Of a stretch of DNA of 64,000 nucleotides, positions 51,201 through 63,400 are shown piece by piece. Under the pieces are notes generated by a model that saw nothing but the letters and a program-made list of their open reading frames with translations, had not been told where the DNA came from and ran no database searches. A program made the position numbers and the translations under genes. Each line of letters begins with the position of its first letter. The stretch's first letter is position 1. Origin of the DNA: Lethocerus indicus (lineage: Eukaryota > Arthropoda > Insecta > Hemiptera > Belostomatidae); NCBI GenBank assembly GCA_019843655.1, contig JACDQD010000002.1, forward strand, positions 6,954,585 through 7,018,584. The letters are read 5' to 3'.

Positions 51201-53520
51201 AGGGGGCACTGTCATACTGAATTCACAGGGCCAAATGCGATACAGATTTCAGCCGTCCATTTCCACAGGAAAACGGACGATAAGAAAAACCGGCTTTTTT
51301 CGACAATCTTTTACCATTTTATCGCCGCAATTTCTAATCGAAGTGGGAAAATTAACACGTTGTGTATTGCACAAAAATTGCCATTATCGCAAGTGAAGTT
51401 ATACAATATATGATTGCTGTTCGGGCGATCCTCAGACAGGAACAATGCACTGCTGTACTGACAGAATGCTACTGAAAAGACTAAAGCGGTGGGAAATTCT
51501 GAAGAGTGAAGACAGGGAGCGATTGTCTTGAAAGACGGGCCCCACCTCGGTTCTGAATTTAGCGACCCGTGTGATTTCCCGTTGTCTCCTCGAACTAGCA
51601 TTAGCATTCCAGCATTAGTCACAAATCAGTCAGTGCTCTAGGTCATATTAAAGGTTCTATATCAATATGGTTATCCAGGCGAAATTTTCGCCTGAATCAT
51701 TCTCGGGAACAATTAATTTGATAAATATTTCGTGGCTGGAACATGATTTAACATAAATGAGAAGGAATATACCCTTTTTATGCAATTGGAAATGGTCCCG
51801 TCATGAATAGCCGTTATAACAGTGGAGTATGCGTATTATATAGCACAAGCGCCAAAACTGGTATCCCCCAATAAGATATTCGGATTACTTCCACCTCCGC
51901 GCATGCATAAAGGGACCGGCGGTATTTTTCACCGGACGATCGGTTCGTACAGTTTTTATTTTTATCTTTTTGCCGGCAATGGGTTCAAAAATTGGGGCAA
52001 CATAACCGAGAGAGGAACCGGAGCGGAGGGGCGATCGAGGCCCGGCACTCGGCTGTCACGGGTTTAATAAAACTGTCAAATTCGTTGGAAAAAAAAAGTT
52101 GAAAGGCCGCCCGAGGACACCGCCAGAGGAGATGCTACCCAAATTGCAACCCCCGCCCCCACACAGCCCACTACCTACTCGCATTCGCTTGCTTTTTCTC
52201 TCCAAAACGAATAATTGGATTGGAAAAATATTTAACAGAGGTACAAATCGGACGCAAGATGGAAATTATTTTATATGAAATTATTCGAAGGATATAAACG
52301 GGAAATTAAAGTATCAACGATCGTAAATGTCGTTAACAATTAAAATGAGAACCAAATCAGTACTGAACATCAATCCGCTGTATTTATTTAGTTGAATTTT
52401 AATTTCTGCAAGTGTAATTTATTAATTTAGAACTTTCAGAAAAAGATGACCTGCAACAGAATCGGTAACTCAACAATCAAACGTAGATGGACAAAACTGT
52501 GTAATAAATAAATGTCGGTATCGTCTAATAAAGATAAACGTCCAAAGATATTTGCTTGGATGCCAGAAAATCAGCTTTTGTTCAACTATACTGTTGCCAT
52601 ATCGTTAGATTCTAGTTAGAGATCCGCTTGTTCAAGTGAACTCGTAACGGTAGATTCGGAGCGTAACGCCGGCAATAATTGTAGAAGGGAAACTGTTAGT
52701 GAAACAAATCGCACGAAAACGGTGAGGCCCGACATACTCCCGGGTCATTTGTAGGAGGAAAGGGCCGCGGCAATTTAATTAAAATAATAGACAATTTAGG
52801 TTAAATTACCATGAAAACGATTGAAACGTTAGCTGGAACAGCGTGCGAGCCGCCCGGGCCAACCGAATCCATTTCCTGGAGATTGAACGAATTTATTTCT
52901 CTCTCGTCCCACTGTAGGTATTATCCGAAAACGAATTGCCCGACTCATTGGGCGATAATTGTAAATTATTTTCCATTAAGGACGGGATGCAGTGCGACTT
53001 TCAAGATTAATGCGAAAGTGTAACGAATTTATATTTCATTTTAATTAAATCCGCTCGGAACTTTCGTCCTGAGTTATGGTAAAACTTACTAAACAGGATG
53101 TATTCGACCTTTACTCGCATTGTGATTACGGACAGTTAATGCAGTCGTTAGGTATTTAGCTTATCAGCCGCCTTTTCAGGACAATTATTCATTCCTACAT
53201 GTTTATTATTTCGATAATATTAAAAATCGCAACATTAAACGAATGGACACGAATTAAAAATATATAAGACGGGTCCTGGCTACACCGGGAGGACGACGAC
53301 GGCCTGGACGGCCGTAGCGTAAGCCTATCTGTATTTTTGTTGTGTCGAATTAAGTAGTAATTTCATCCGAGTGCGGTTTATTGCGACTCCCTGCGGCCCC
53401 TGTCGGGAAAATCCCTCCACCCGCCCCCTACGGGCTTACAGTTCTATTCATTCGGTATATTTTATGTAACATATTTTGACGGACAATCCGAAAACGGATT
53501 AGTGAAATGAAATATTTTTC
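48208..53520. other. Presumed intron or 5' region upstream of exon A
   Basis: I looked on the minus strand for the first Ig domain, meaning a Trp-containing strand, a Tyr-x-Cys exit motif, or a donor leaving one base after a Val-Tyr-like end. I found none. A GC-rich patch at 49390-49740 and a palindrome at 51676 stand out; the rest is AT-rich. Confidence 0.4.
51676..51694 (+). other. Stem-loop CAGGCGAAA / TTTCGCCTG
   Basis: Nine-base perfect inverted arms around a single T, effectively a 19-bp palindrome. Confidence 0.8.
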
Positions 53521-53540
53521 TGATTCTAAGAGAGAGTTAC

Positions 53541-53720
53541 ATGGAACAAAGAGACGAGTCGGACTGTGCTATTTCCATAAGGAGTTGGGGTATGGACGGT
53601 ATGGAGTGTGGAGGCGGAGGTAAGCGGCGCGTGGCAGTCACGCTCAGCCGGCCAACCGAAGCTCCCGGCCCCGGCCATGACTCCTAGCAGCACCACCGCA
53701 AAACCAAGTGCCCACCACTT
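53541..53720. other. GC-rich patch with short frames on both strands
   Basis: On plus, an ATG at 53541 opens a 48-codon frame that contains a good donor (GGAG|GTAAGC at 53620). On minus, a frame through 53720-53676 reads WWALGFAVVLLGVMAGAG, which resembles a signal peptide, but it lacks an upstream ATG before a stop. A TATA box (CTATAAAAGG on minus, 53809-53820) lies upstream of the minus frame. Each part is weak alone. Confidence 0.2.
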
Positions 53721-55949
53721 TCTGCCGTTTAGTTACAACTACTTAAGACCGCAACCTCTTCTGTACCACCACCGGCGAAGAAAATAGACGACAGAGATCC
53801 TTTTATAGAGGCGCCACTAAGAAAATAGGCGGCCTCTTCATGCGTTTTTTCTATTATGCTTTGATTAGGAATAAGGAACAAATTACAAGAAAATCATAGA
53901 CAGAGCTTCGTTGAGTTTCAATGGAGTGAAGTCGAAGAAAGCGCTACCAAACCATGTTCTACGCTATGAATTTATACCGTAAATTTATATTTAAGCAGTA
54001 TAAGAATGCGTTCGCATGTCGGTTCCGCTTACTTCCTCTAATTTCGAAATAGTAATAATACTGTTTCCGAGTAAACGGATAAATACTGGTTCCGAAATTT
54101 ATTTCAATATCAATTTCTGACATAATGAGCGCTGCATCCGACAGTCTGATTTACCGATCGTCCGTTTTATAATTAATTTCTAATAATTAGTTATATTCGG
54201 CGAAGCTATTGTAATCATCACTGAGAAATGTTTAATTGGAATTGTAACGTCGTGCGGTTATACGCACGGGATTCTATGCGGGGAACATTAACTGATAATG
54301 GTACGAGTCCATTATACGAATTGGTCATAACGACGACTGGAAATTATTATCCACCTACCAGAACCGTGTATATCGCAGCGCGTTTTTATTTACTCGAAAA
54401 GATTAAAAAACGAACTTACAATGTTCCAAACGGAAAGCTTAAATTATGTGGCTGTAGCCGGCGCAGACGTTGAGATTTTTGTGGCCGCAATGTAAGGTAG
54501 TTTTGGGTGTGGGGGTGGAGTCATAACATTAAGAAAGGCTGTTACCGGCCCGAATAAAGGACTGAATATCCTCGAGATTACTAAAGCCCCCGAGGGCAGC
54601 GAATCCCTAAGCCGCGCGTCCCCAAGAAAGAATTATAGCAATATCAACCGCGACAACACAAGGTCCTAAAGTAAAAAATGAATCCGAGTAAAAAAGAAAT
54701 TGCTGCCTTCAAAATCGGTCCCATTAAAAGGCATAGTAGTTTGGCCCTTTGCCTTTTTCCCGCTGGGCGACAGTTTAATGGCGAAATTTTGAACCAGCCC
54801 CTTTCATAAAGACCACCCGTGGTAAAACTGAGTTGCCGGTCTTTAAGAGTAGTTCCTTTTCCAATAAAAACAAACGAGGAAAGGAACAACTTGGTTGAAT
54901 TCATCTCGTGTATTCAAAGTAAGTGCTCTGAAAAGAAATTACAATTTGGCTTGAAAAATTTCCTAATTTTTTGTTACAATCGAATATTTCTTTTAATTTT
55001 TTAAAAATCTGTAATAAGTAAACATTTTTGATGCTTAATGAACAAATTAGTGAAATTACTTCGTAAATAATATTCCAAGGTTTACTATAATTTTTCATCA
55101 ACTGTAAAGTTCAATATGAAATCATAAATGAATGAAATTATTTAAGATTACCAACAATTTTTCACCTAATACAACCCTTTTGATCAAAATATTTCTGGTT
55201 AAAAGCAGAAGGAAATTTGTTATTTACCAGTGAGACGGGCTAAGCGAGCCGCCGTGTTTTTTTAGTTAAATCGGATATTTCACACTGGTTCTGTTTACTC
55301 GGGGAAGGAATATTTGGCTCCTTACCTCTTAAAATTGTGAGTTTACGCCTCTCAGCCCTTTATGCCATCGTTTTTATCCTAATTCAAGTTAAATCACAAC
55401 GTATATTTCGTCCGTCCGGCAGCTTATTTATTTTTAGTGGAAAAAACCTAGCCATCGTAAGGAAGAATATTTACCTTTTATCGCATATATTTTTCATATT
55501 TAACATATTAATCATAAACTGAAACATATAATATTCAGCATATTTTAGTGGCATTTCATTGTGACGGAATCCGGCCCATTAGTAACATGCACAATTGCTA
55601 CGAGTCGCGAAATTATCGATAAACAACGATAATAAATAGAATTCCCCATAAAACTGGCGTCCCGCCTCCCAGTTGAGATCGGATCCAAAAAGGGGAGAAG
55701 AAAAACTAACCCAAACTAAGTTAGGAAGGATGGTTTTCCCGAGCCGAAGACTTAACTTCATCCGAAGTTTTGCCGCGGCCCCAAGTTGGGAGGACGGTCC
55801 GGCGCGGGAGCGATACCTACCCCCCGGGAGTCCAATCTGCGCCGCTATCCCTCCTTTTTAATCAGACGACGAGCTCGAGCCCTGGGACCGCCGGGAGGTC
55901 GCCGATCGGGAAACGCTTCTGGGGCTAAGGCCGCAGGGAGGAACTCGAC

Positions 55950-55995
55950 AGAGAGGGAGAGAAGGGAGAGAATGAGGAGAGAGAGAGAGAGAGAT
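55950..55995 (+). repeat. GA-rich microsatellite
   Basis: Purine GA and GGGA tract ending in a perfect GA run. Confidence 0.8.
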
Positions 55996-58553
55996 GAAAC
56001 AAATAAAGTTGCGAGGCGGGTTACACGGCCCGCCCGTACAAATATTACCGGCAACCGAGCCCCTCCCTCCAAGATGCTTTTTGCCGCAAAAAGGGCCCCC
56101 GGCCGCCCTCATATACCGACTCTGACCCTTTGGACTAGCGGATAATGTCGCCGCTGTTCCCTCGCTCTGCCCCCGGTCCATCTCTTTCTCTCCCTTCATA
56201 TGAACTTTTGTTTTTTCCTGACCCACATAGCAGGCGGGCGGACTTCCTCCGACTCCGTCCTACCACCGGAATATAAATAACGTTCGATTCAATAATCTGC
56301 CTCGAAGAAGGAAGCATTGGAAGGATGATATACGAAATAACGATCGGAATGGAGTTTTCACAGGGTCGCGAAGGTTTTCTCACCGTTAATAACATTATCA
56401 ATACGTCAAGTTACAGTTGTTAGTAAGCGATGATTCATCGACGATAGTAATAACGGATAACCACTTTTTCATGAGAAATGCATTGAAAACCGGATTTATT
56501 CTGAATGTTTTCAAATTCAAAATTTAAAAATGAATGGAGACGTAATTAATACTGATTATATTTTAATGGAGCGATTGTTACTGCCTGTACAATGATCATA
56601 TTTGAGCTAGTACGGGAATCCTTGCGATGGTATCACCAATGTCGTTATAAATTTCCTCAACGAGTTTATTTTCGGAGGGGCCAGCTGCGTTCTATAACTA
56701 TCAAGTGGGTGCTGTTGCACTACAGTAAAAATGTTAAAGAGCCCGAAAGAGTAATTCGAGACAGGTTGCTTCGATAAATATAATAAAACGGGCCAATTAC
56801 GTACGGTTCATAGTTTAAGCATCCTACAGTTTATTTAAAATATCCATTCGCTAATTATAGATACGAATTGCGGCGATAACTCCGCTTTAATACGGAATTA
56901 AATTAAAAAGGAAAACTGAAACATTTTGCAATAATACGAACTTATTCCATCGTTACTATAACTCTCTAGATTAGCCATAAACGTAATTTATAAAGTTGCG
57001 GAACTTGCAGTTCGAATAAAGTTGCAGTTCAAATATAGGTGTATATAAAATAGCTTTGGAACGTAGTCAAATTCGTAACCAATTACATTAACTAGGCTAA
57101 TGCAAGAGGCCGCGACACACGATCAATAAATCACTATCAATTGTAACCACTTGAAGAAGTTAATTCTGTAATATAACGCGGAGAAACTTATTCTGCGACT
57201 GTCTTCAAGCTTAAAATACATCCCACTATTGTTTGTACCGGATAACACACGTTGTATTCAATTAGGTTAATTTCATTATTCGAATAATAATGAACCCTAG
57301 AAGAATAATGAACGAATGATGGACCCTAGTAAATACTCAACAGAAATAATAAACCAGTTCAATATAATTGTATTTATTTTCTATATATTAGCTAGGTAAC
57401 TGTTCAATAATCCTGATCCATTTCTTTCGTTCGTGATATACCAAACGTATACTGAATAGTGTACATTTCTATGCATCTGAATCAAATGACAGAGACAACA
57501 GGTAAAATTCTTTTTTAACAGGAAATCAAAGTGTTTATGATTGGCGATTGGAGCTGCCGGAACTGTAGGCAACAACATTCAGGCAGTGTTCCTTTTCGAG
57601 TGGATACCAACCGACCAACGTTCGGGTCGTCGGACCCGCCCACACCTCTTAACCTGGCCCGAGTCTCTTGTGTAGGGGCCGGGGCCATTGTTGAGAACGC
57701 ATGAATTCAACACAATAAGTGAAGCGTGGCAAGTAAGGAAGTAAAAGAGCCGGGGAGAACTAGGAAGGAAGATGCTACGTCGGACGGCCTGGGGTGGGCG
57801 GACAATGGCAGCGGATAATCCTATAACGACTGCATGGCCATTGTTACAGACTCAGAAATGCACCGCAGTTCAGAGATAAGGGCGCTCCCCTCTAACGAAA
57901 GGTATTATATACAAATGGCCGGCCGTGTATAACAGTTAAGGGCCAGGGGTTCGAGTGCAGGGCAACTTAACAGTAACAGTCTTCAGCGAAGTAATAATAA
58001 AGCTTACAATTCCAAAATGCCCTCTTTCCCTCATCACCGAGCCATTCCGGCTTTTTTCACTCGTATCTTTCTTTTTGGATTTAATACGCTTTAGTCTAAA
58101 ATAATTATACCAAACTTTATTACGACTGGAGAATGTCATACATTCTGAAATTCTGACAATCAGATACGAGAATGAGAACAGCTCTACATTATGAAAACAA
58201 AAAAAAACATCCATAATTATAAGAATATCGTGTAGATGTACAATATTAAAAATAATGCAACGAGTATTTGTAACAAGATGCCAGATTATAAATCTATTAA
58301 GTATCTATCGATACTTCAACAAACATGTCCCGTAATGTGCCTATCACTGAGGGTTAAAATTCGAATCCGAAGGAAAAGTTGCGAAGGAGTACTAGGGATT
58401 TGAGAATTTCTCTAAAAGGGGACCAAGTAATCGGAAAGAGCCAGGACGAAGGGAGTATTACAAAGGGACTCTGGTTTTGGAGCTTATAAGAACAACAAAC
58501 TAGAAGCTCTTGTGTTTAGGGGGGCCGGGCCCGCCTTTTGGAGCGAGGACAGC

Positions 58554-58602
58554 GGAGAGAGGGAGAGGGAGAGAGAGAGGGTAGGAGGGAGAGAGGGAGA
58601 GG
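58554..58602 (+). repeat. GA-rich microsatellite
   Basis: GA and GGGA purine tract in the same orientation as those at 8294, 23710 and 55950. Confidence 0.8.
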
Positions 58603-59981
58603 CTGTCAGCGGGCAATTAGCCCGGGTTCCCAACTTCTCCATTAAAACGGATCCCGAACACACCTGCCAAACAAATTCGGGCAACACACGTCCCGGTTAA
58701 ATAAATTGCCGCCAACTTCCAGAGGGGTGTTAACGGTTTTACAAATCTGAAAAATCCAAGACGCGAAACGCAAAAAACAAAAAGAAAATTAACGACCGAA
58801 ATCGCAGCCTAATTAATCTAGCACTAATTTGACAATAACATGGATGAATGGATGACCGTAATAATGTGCAGCTTCTTCTGTCAATCGAGCAATTTTCCTG
58901 TCGGTTGCTGTAGTGGCAAGTGACCAGTTGCAATTGATTCGGCTCGATTTGGTTGCCTACAAACAACCTTCAATTGTCTTACATTACATGAAGTAAATTC
59001 TGATCTTTGAATCACCATTCCAGTTTTGTTATTCGTTCTCAAAATTAGGATATATAAAAATAGTAATGTAAATTATTAGTAAGTACGAAGAAATAAATTA
59101 TGCCTTGAAGGGCATATATTTTCCTGGTTTTCGTATTATCCGCGTATCATCGTTTCACTCTTACGTTTGTTTAAAACTAAAAACAAACTATTATAGTGGT
59201 GCAAATGAATTAAAAAATATGAGAAATAAAACAGGAGAACACGATTTTTTGACAGTTACTGTTGATACTGCTAGAAATGGTAGAAAATATTAGTCGAAAA
59301 GTTTCGCTAAAAAACCTAAATATTATATATCAAAAAATCGGCTGAAAATAATACAAGGTTTTGAGAGCTAAAAGGATATAAAACATGGCGCTCGGGTTCC
59401 TTCGCAATTGGGTGTCGGCCAGGGATCAGGAGATACAGAGGGCCTATATCTGCCGTCAGCGCCTATATCCGGTGGGGTACCGTATTAAATTATGATAATA
59501 CGCTTCTTCTGAAGGAGCCAGGGGTTGATGACCCGACATCCTATAGGATACGCGCGAACAGGGGGGAGGGGGGACAGAATCGACATTGTTGACACAAGGA
59601 ACAAATTTTGTTTTAAAGAATCTTTCGACAACAGGTAATTTCAAACATTTTATTTTCGCGAATTTCAAGTAATTAACCTACTCGGCACAAGAGTCAATAT
59701 ACCGTACTTTTGTTATTACTTTTGGTTAAAACAAAAAATAAGCATCGGTCCGATGAAAATATACGCCTGAAGTTCATTCCATCGAATGCACCTACGGGAA
59801 TTATGTATGACATCATCTATCTAATCCAGGAATCATACATACATTTTGTTTTCGTAAATACAGTTAAATTTTTTTCATATAAATCATTATCCCTCACTAA
59901 TAAAATGATGAAATGAACTTTGCTTTCTATCGCACTTTACGTTAAAAGTTTCAGGAAAACTAAAATTGCTTTTAATGAGAT

Positions 59982-60480
59982 TTAAGTTTCGATTAAAAAT
60001 TTAGTCAGATCCACCCGTGAGAAAAGTTCACGCGCCAATATGACTGGATCGGGCACATGTGTCGTCCCAGTAGTACGCTGGCTGCGGTACTCGAGTCCCT
60101 TTTTCACGCCGAGCATCCGAATGACCCGCGGATCCCAAGTCGGCATCTGGTACCCGCCCATATCGGGACAAACCGGGGAAGAATATAGATTAGGACATGT
60201 TATTCCATGAATACAAGACAATGACACGAAGGGAACCGCCGGTGACAATGTTGGTGGGGAATGACGCGCGGAATATGAGCAAAGCTCGTCCCCCGTGCGG
60301 AATCTCAAGCAGGCCCGAGGCCCCGTCGCTATACCTCGGCGCCGATAATGTTATTAGCGGCTGCCGTATAAAAATGGGACGCGGCGTGAACTGCCTCGCC
60401 CGGTATTCTTCGAAATCCATCCGGGCCTGAATACGAAATGTCTCCATTACGTCTATTACTTTCTTACTTCGCGTGCCCAC
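59982..60480. other. GC-rich segment with coding-like minus-strand frames, unassigned
   Basis: Two overlapping minus frames are open here. The lower one ends with a codon-balanced stretch (WDPRVIRMLGVKKG, then VPDPVILARELFSR, then VDLTKFLIET and a stop). It looks more protein-like than other chance frames, but I recognise no family and see no clean acceptor. The plus strand is also open, so composition may explain it. Confidence 0.2.
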
Positions 60481-63400
60481 TCCTCGTGATGACTGGCTAC
60501 CCCAGTGTGAACTGCGCAGTAATCAACATTACTACGCATTTGTCATCCGATCTGTCCCCCCGCACTCTGACGATACGTCCGATGTGAATATAGAAAATGG
60601 ATGCGTCGTTTTATTAAAATAAAAATCTGAATTCCCCCAACTCCAGTAATTATCTGAATAGTATCATTCTTACACTACTCGTAGGACAATATAAATTTTT
60701 GAAGTAAATTATGCGTTCAGAGTCAGCCTTAAAAGTATTTTCCGGCCATTAAAATAACAATTATTCGTCGCTCCACTGAACTTAATATAATAATTCTTGC
60801 ATCTACTACAATATCAAACGGCGTTTCCATTGCCGTAGGTATTATATTTACCATTTGTGTATATGGTAATTTACCATACAAATATATGTCAGGTTAATTG
60901 TCCAGAAGTTTTGTCGTGTACTCAATAAAACCTAAATCTGTCGCCTGCGAGAGGTAATTTGTCAATTGGTTTCTTGGTAAATATGGCCGAATAACGCCCT
61001 ACAAGTCTATCACCAATATTCGGCCACTTTCAGAGAAGTGACAGGGCAACACGACATTGGACCTACTCAGTAAAATTACGTCAATTCGGTAAATTGACCA
61101 GATTCGTTTTCCGCCTTTAAAGCGCTTTGGCATAAAAAGAAAAATCATTTCCTTATTCCTGACACCCAATTAGGAAACAATTATTACGCTTCGAAGTAAT
61201 ATTTCGAGGAATTAACTCTTAAAACTGGGAAAAAGCTTTAATGAGTTTAATAATTTCTTTTACGTAAGGAAAAAATATCTCTAGTGGTATAGATGTTTCT
61301 TAATTTTGTAGATGATTAATACGACAATATACGTTTAAAGCAATAATCCAGTTGTACCTCCAGTATGTCTACGATAGTCGACTCCCTCTGTATCAAATAG
61401 CACAATGATTCCAGTAGATTAAAGGGGCTAAATTTATTTAACGCGCAATTGGCAATACACGCGAAATTGAAAATAAACCTGGCCAATCGATATTGTAATT
61501 GAAGTAGTAATTAGGTTCTTAAAAGGACTTGGGGCCAAATAATTACTGCGGAAAGGACGGAGCTCTGAGGATGGCGATAGCAATTTAATCCGGGACATCC
61601 CCTATAAAAAGGAAGAGGGAGGAGAATTACCCAGCGGGTGGGTGAGCGTGCCCGGCACAGGCTCAGGGCCTACTTTGCCCTCTTTAAGTAATTACCCTTC
61701 AATAAAAAGTTTTATAGCCCCCTTTCAGCGGGGGATCCAATAACTGGGCGAAGAGGAGTGACTACCGAACAGGGTCCGCGTGGCCCGCCCCCGGCCACCA
61801 TCAGTAGGGCTCGCTATAGCTAAATTATTCAGTCAGTTCCAATATCTCCAACTCCCGCATCCCGGTTCCATTCTTCCTGTCCGATCTTTTATTCCGACAT
61901 CAGTTCATTTTAAGAAAAACACAGGGAAACAGTTCTATTCTTAATATGTATTACCGAAAAAAAGTCAGACCATAATGTGTGTTATATCATTATGAATTAC
62001 AATTAGATTTTCGTTCAAGCCCATGAGAACACTTCTTGAATTAATATTTATTATACTAAAAATGATTAGTAACGTAAAAGTGTTTCGACTAATGGGAAGA
62101 AAGAAAGGACGACCAAGGTGTATATTAGAATTTCGTTGAAATATTTCACACGACACCAGTTACCAATTAGAAGGTTTGTAATATTGTTTCCTCGTGAGTA
62201 ACTGAGATAGATCTTATTCAGTTTGTTCAGTTTTCCGAAATAGTTTACAGAAAGGGAGGGCAAGAATTCCCTTCGCATTCTTTTAAACCTTCAATCGTCG
62301 AAAGGGGGTGTGAGGGGGTAGAGGCTAATTAATCACTCCCCTAGTAATTAAAAGACTCGGGCCGGCAAAAACGTCTTCAGTTCATTTCCAATTCCAAACC
62401 TATTTGTTTCTCGGCGACCATTTATCTTTTTCCTTATTTTTTTATCGTTACATTCCTTTTTACTTTACGACACCCAGTCCGTTCCGCAGGGGCCAGCCTA
62501 TCGGAAAACTGAGCGCAGAGCACGCTCCGCCCTTCCATGTGCATCAATTACCAGACTTGACGTTAAATTTAATTTAAGTCCATCGAGTTGGAGAGAATTA
62601 AAGATATAGGCTAAAAATGCTTAAACTGAGTTTTTCTTTTAAAAGAATAAACTAAGTTGCGCAGAGAATTTTTGTAAAAGAAACAAAGTAATGGAATTCT
62701 AGGAGAATTCTAGTTTTCGAAGTTATTATATCGTTTTTATTTTAAATTATAATTCGCAAGGATACAACGCGACAGCTAATTGCCTAGACATATTCTGCGT
62801 CGGCAGAAATTAATAAAGTTGAAATAAATACTGCTTTGAACGAACAAAATTTTGTATGACCTCTACATTTTTGGATCCCATAGAAACCAGGGCCTATTCC
62901 TATATTGAGCCAGTTTCTAAATATAGAATCCAACTCTGCTGATGTGCAACCTCTTAAATCTCAGCGCGGGTCTCCAGTTCAATGAACCGGATAATTCATG
63001 TACCGGATTTGCCGACAAATTGCAATGAATTATTGCTCCTACACGGTGGCATTATTCGCTGTAATATTAATTTGTAAATTAAATCCTATTAAAGTCTGAA
63101 GACTCAAAAATGCGAGTTTCAGTTGTTTATTTTGCGCCATTAGCATTCGGTTAGTATTGCGAAACTGTGGTAGTTAATTTAGTCATAAATGAATTTATAT
63201 ACCGAGCATTCTCCAAGGAAAACTTAAAATTTAAAACAATTGACAGACTTGCATCACGCTTCACGCTATGGCTTAATATTAAATTTTAATAAGGAGCCGC
63301 GTGATATCGCGTCGAGTTGCCTTTTCATAACTTATCCCTCTAGAACTTGCATAAATCCACCAGGAATGAAATAAATAAGGGGAGTAATAAAGGTGTTTTC

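Larger units (their letters stand above)
53721..59981. other. Non-coding DNA with GA tracts and SOX-like sites
   Basis: Contains a GC- and purine-rich patch at 55660-56230, GA tracts at 55950 and 58554, and three ACAATGG or CCATTGTT sites between 57685 and 57845. No exon is supported. Confidence 0.45.

Noticed and set aside
51311..51622. Minus-strand frame ending in IKW that resembled the Trp strand of a first Ig domain
   Set aside because: The codon after Trp is a stop, the preceding residues lack the Ig cysteine context, and no suitable splice pair surrounds it.
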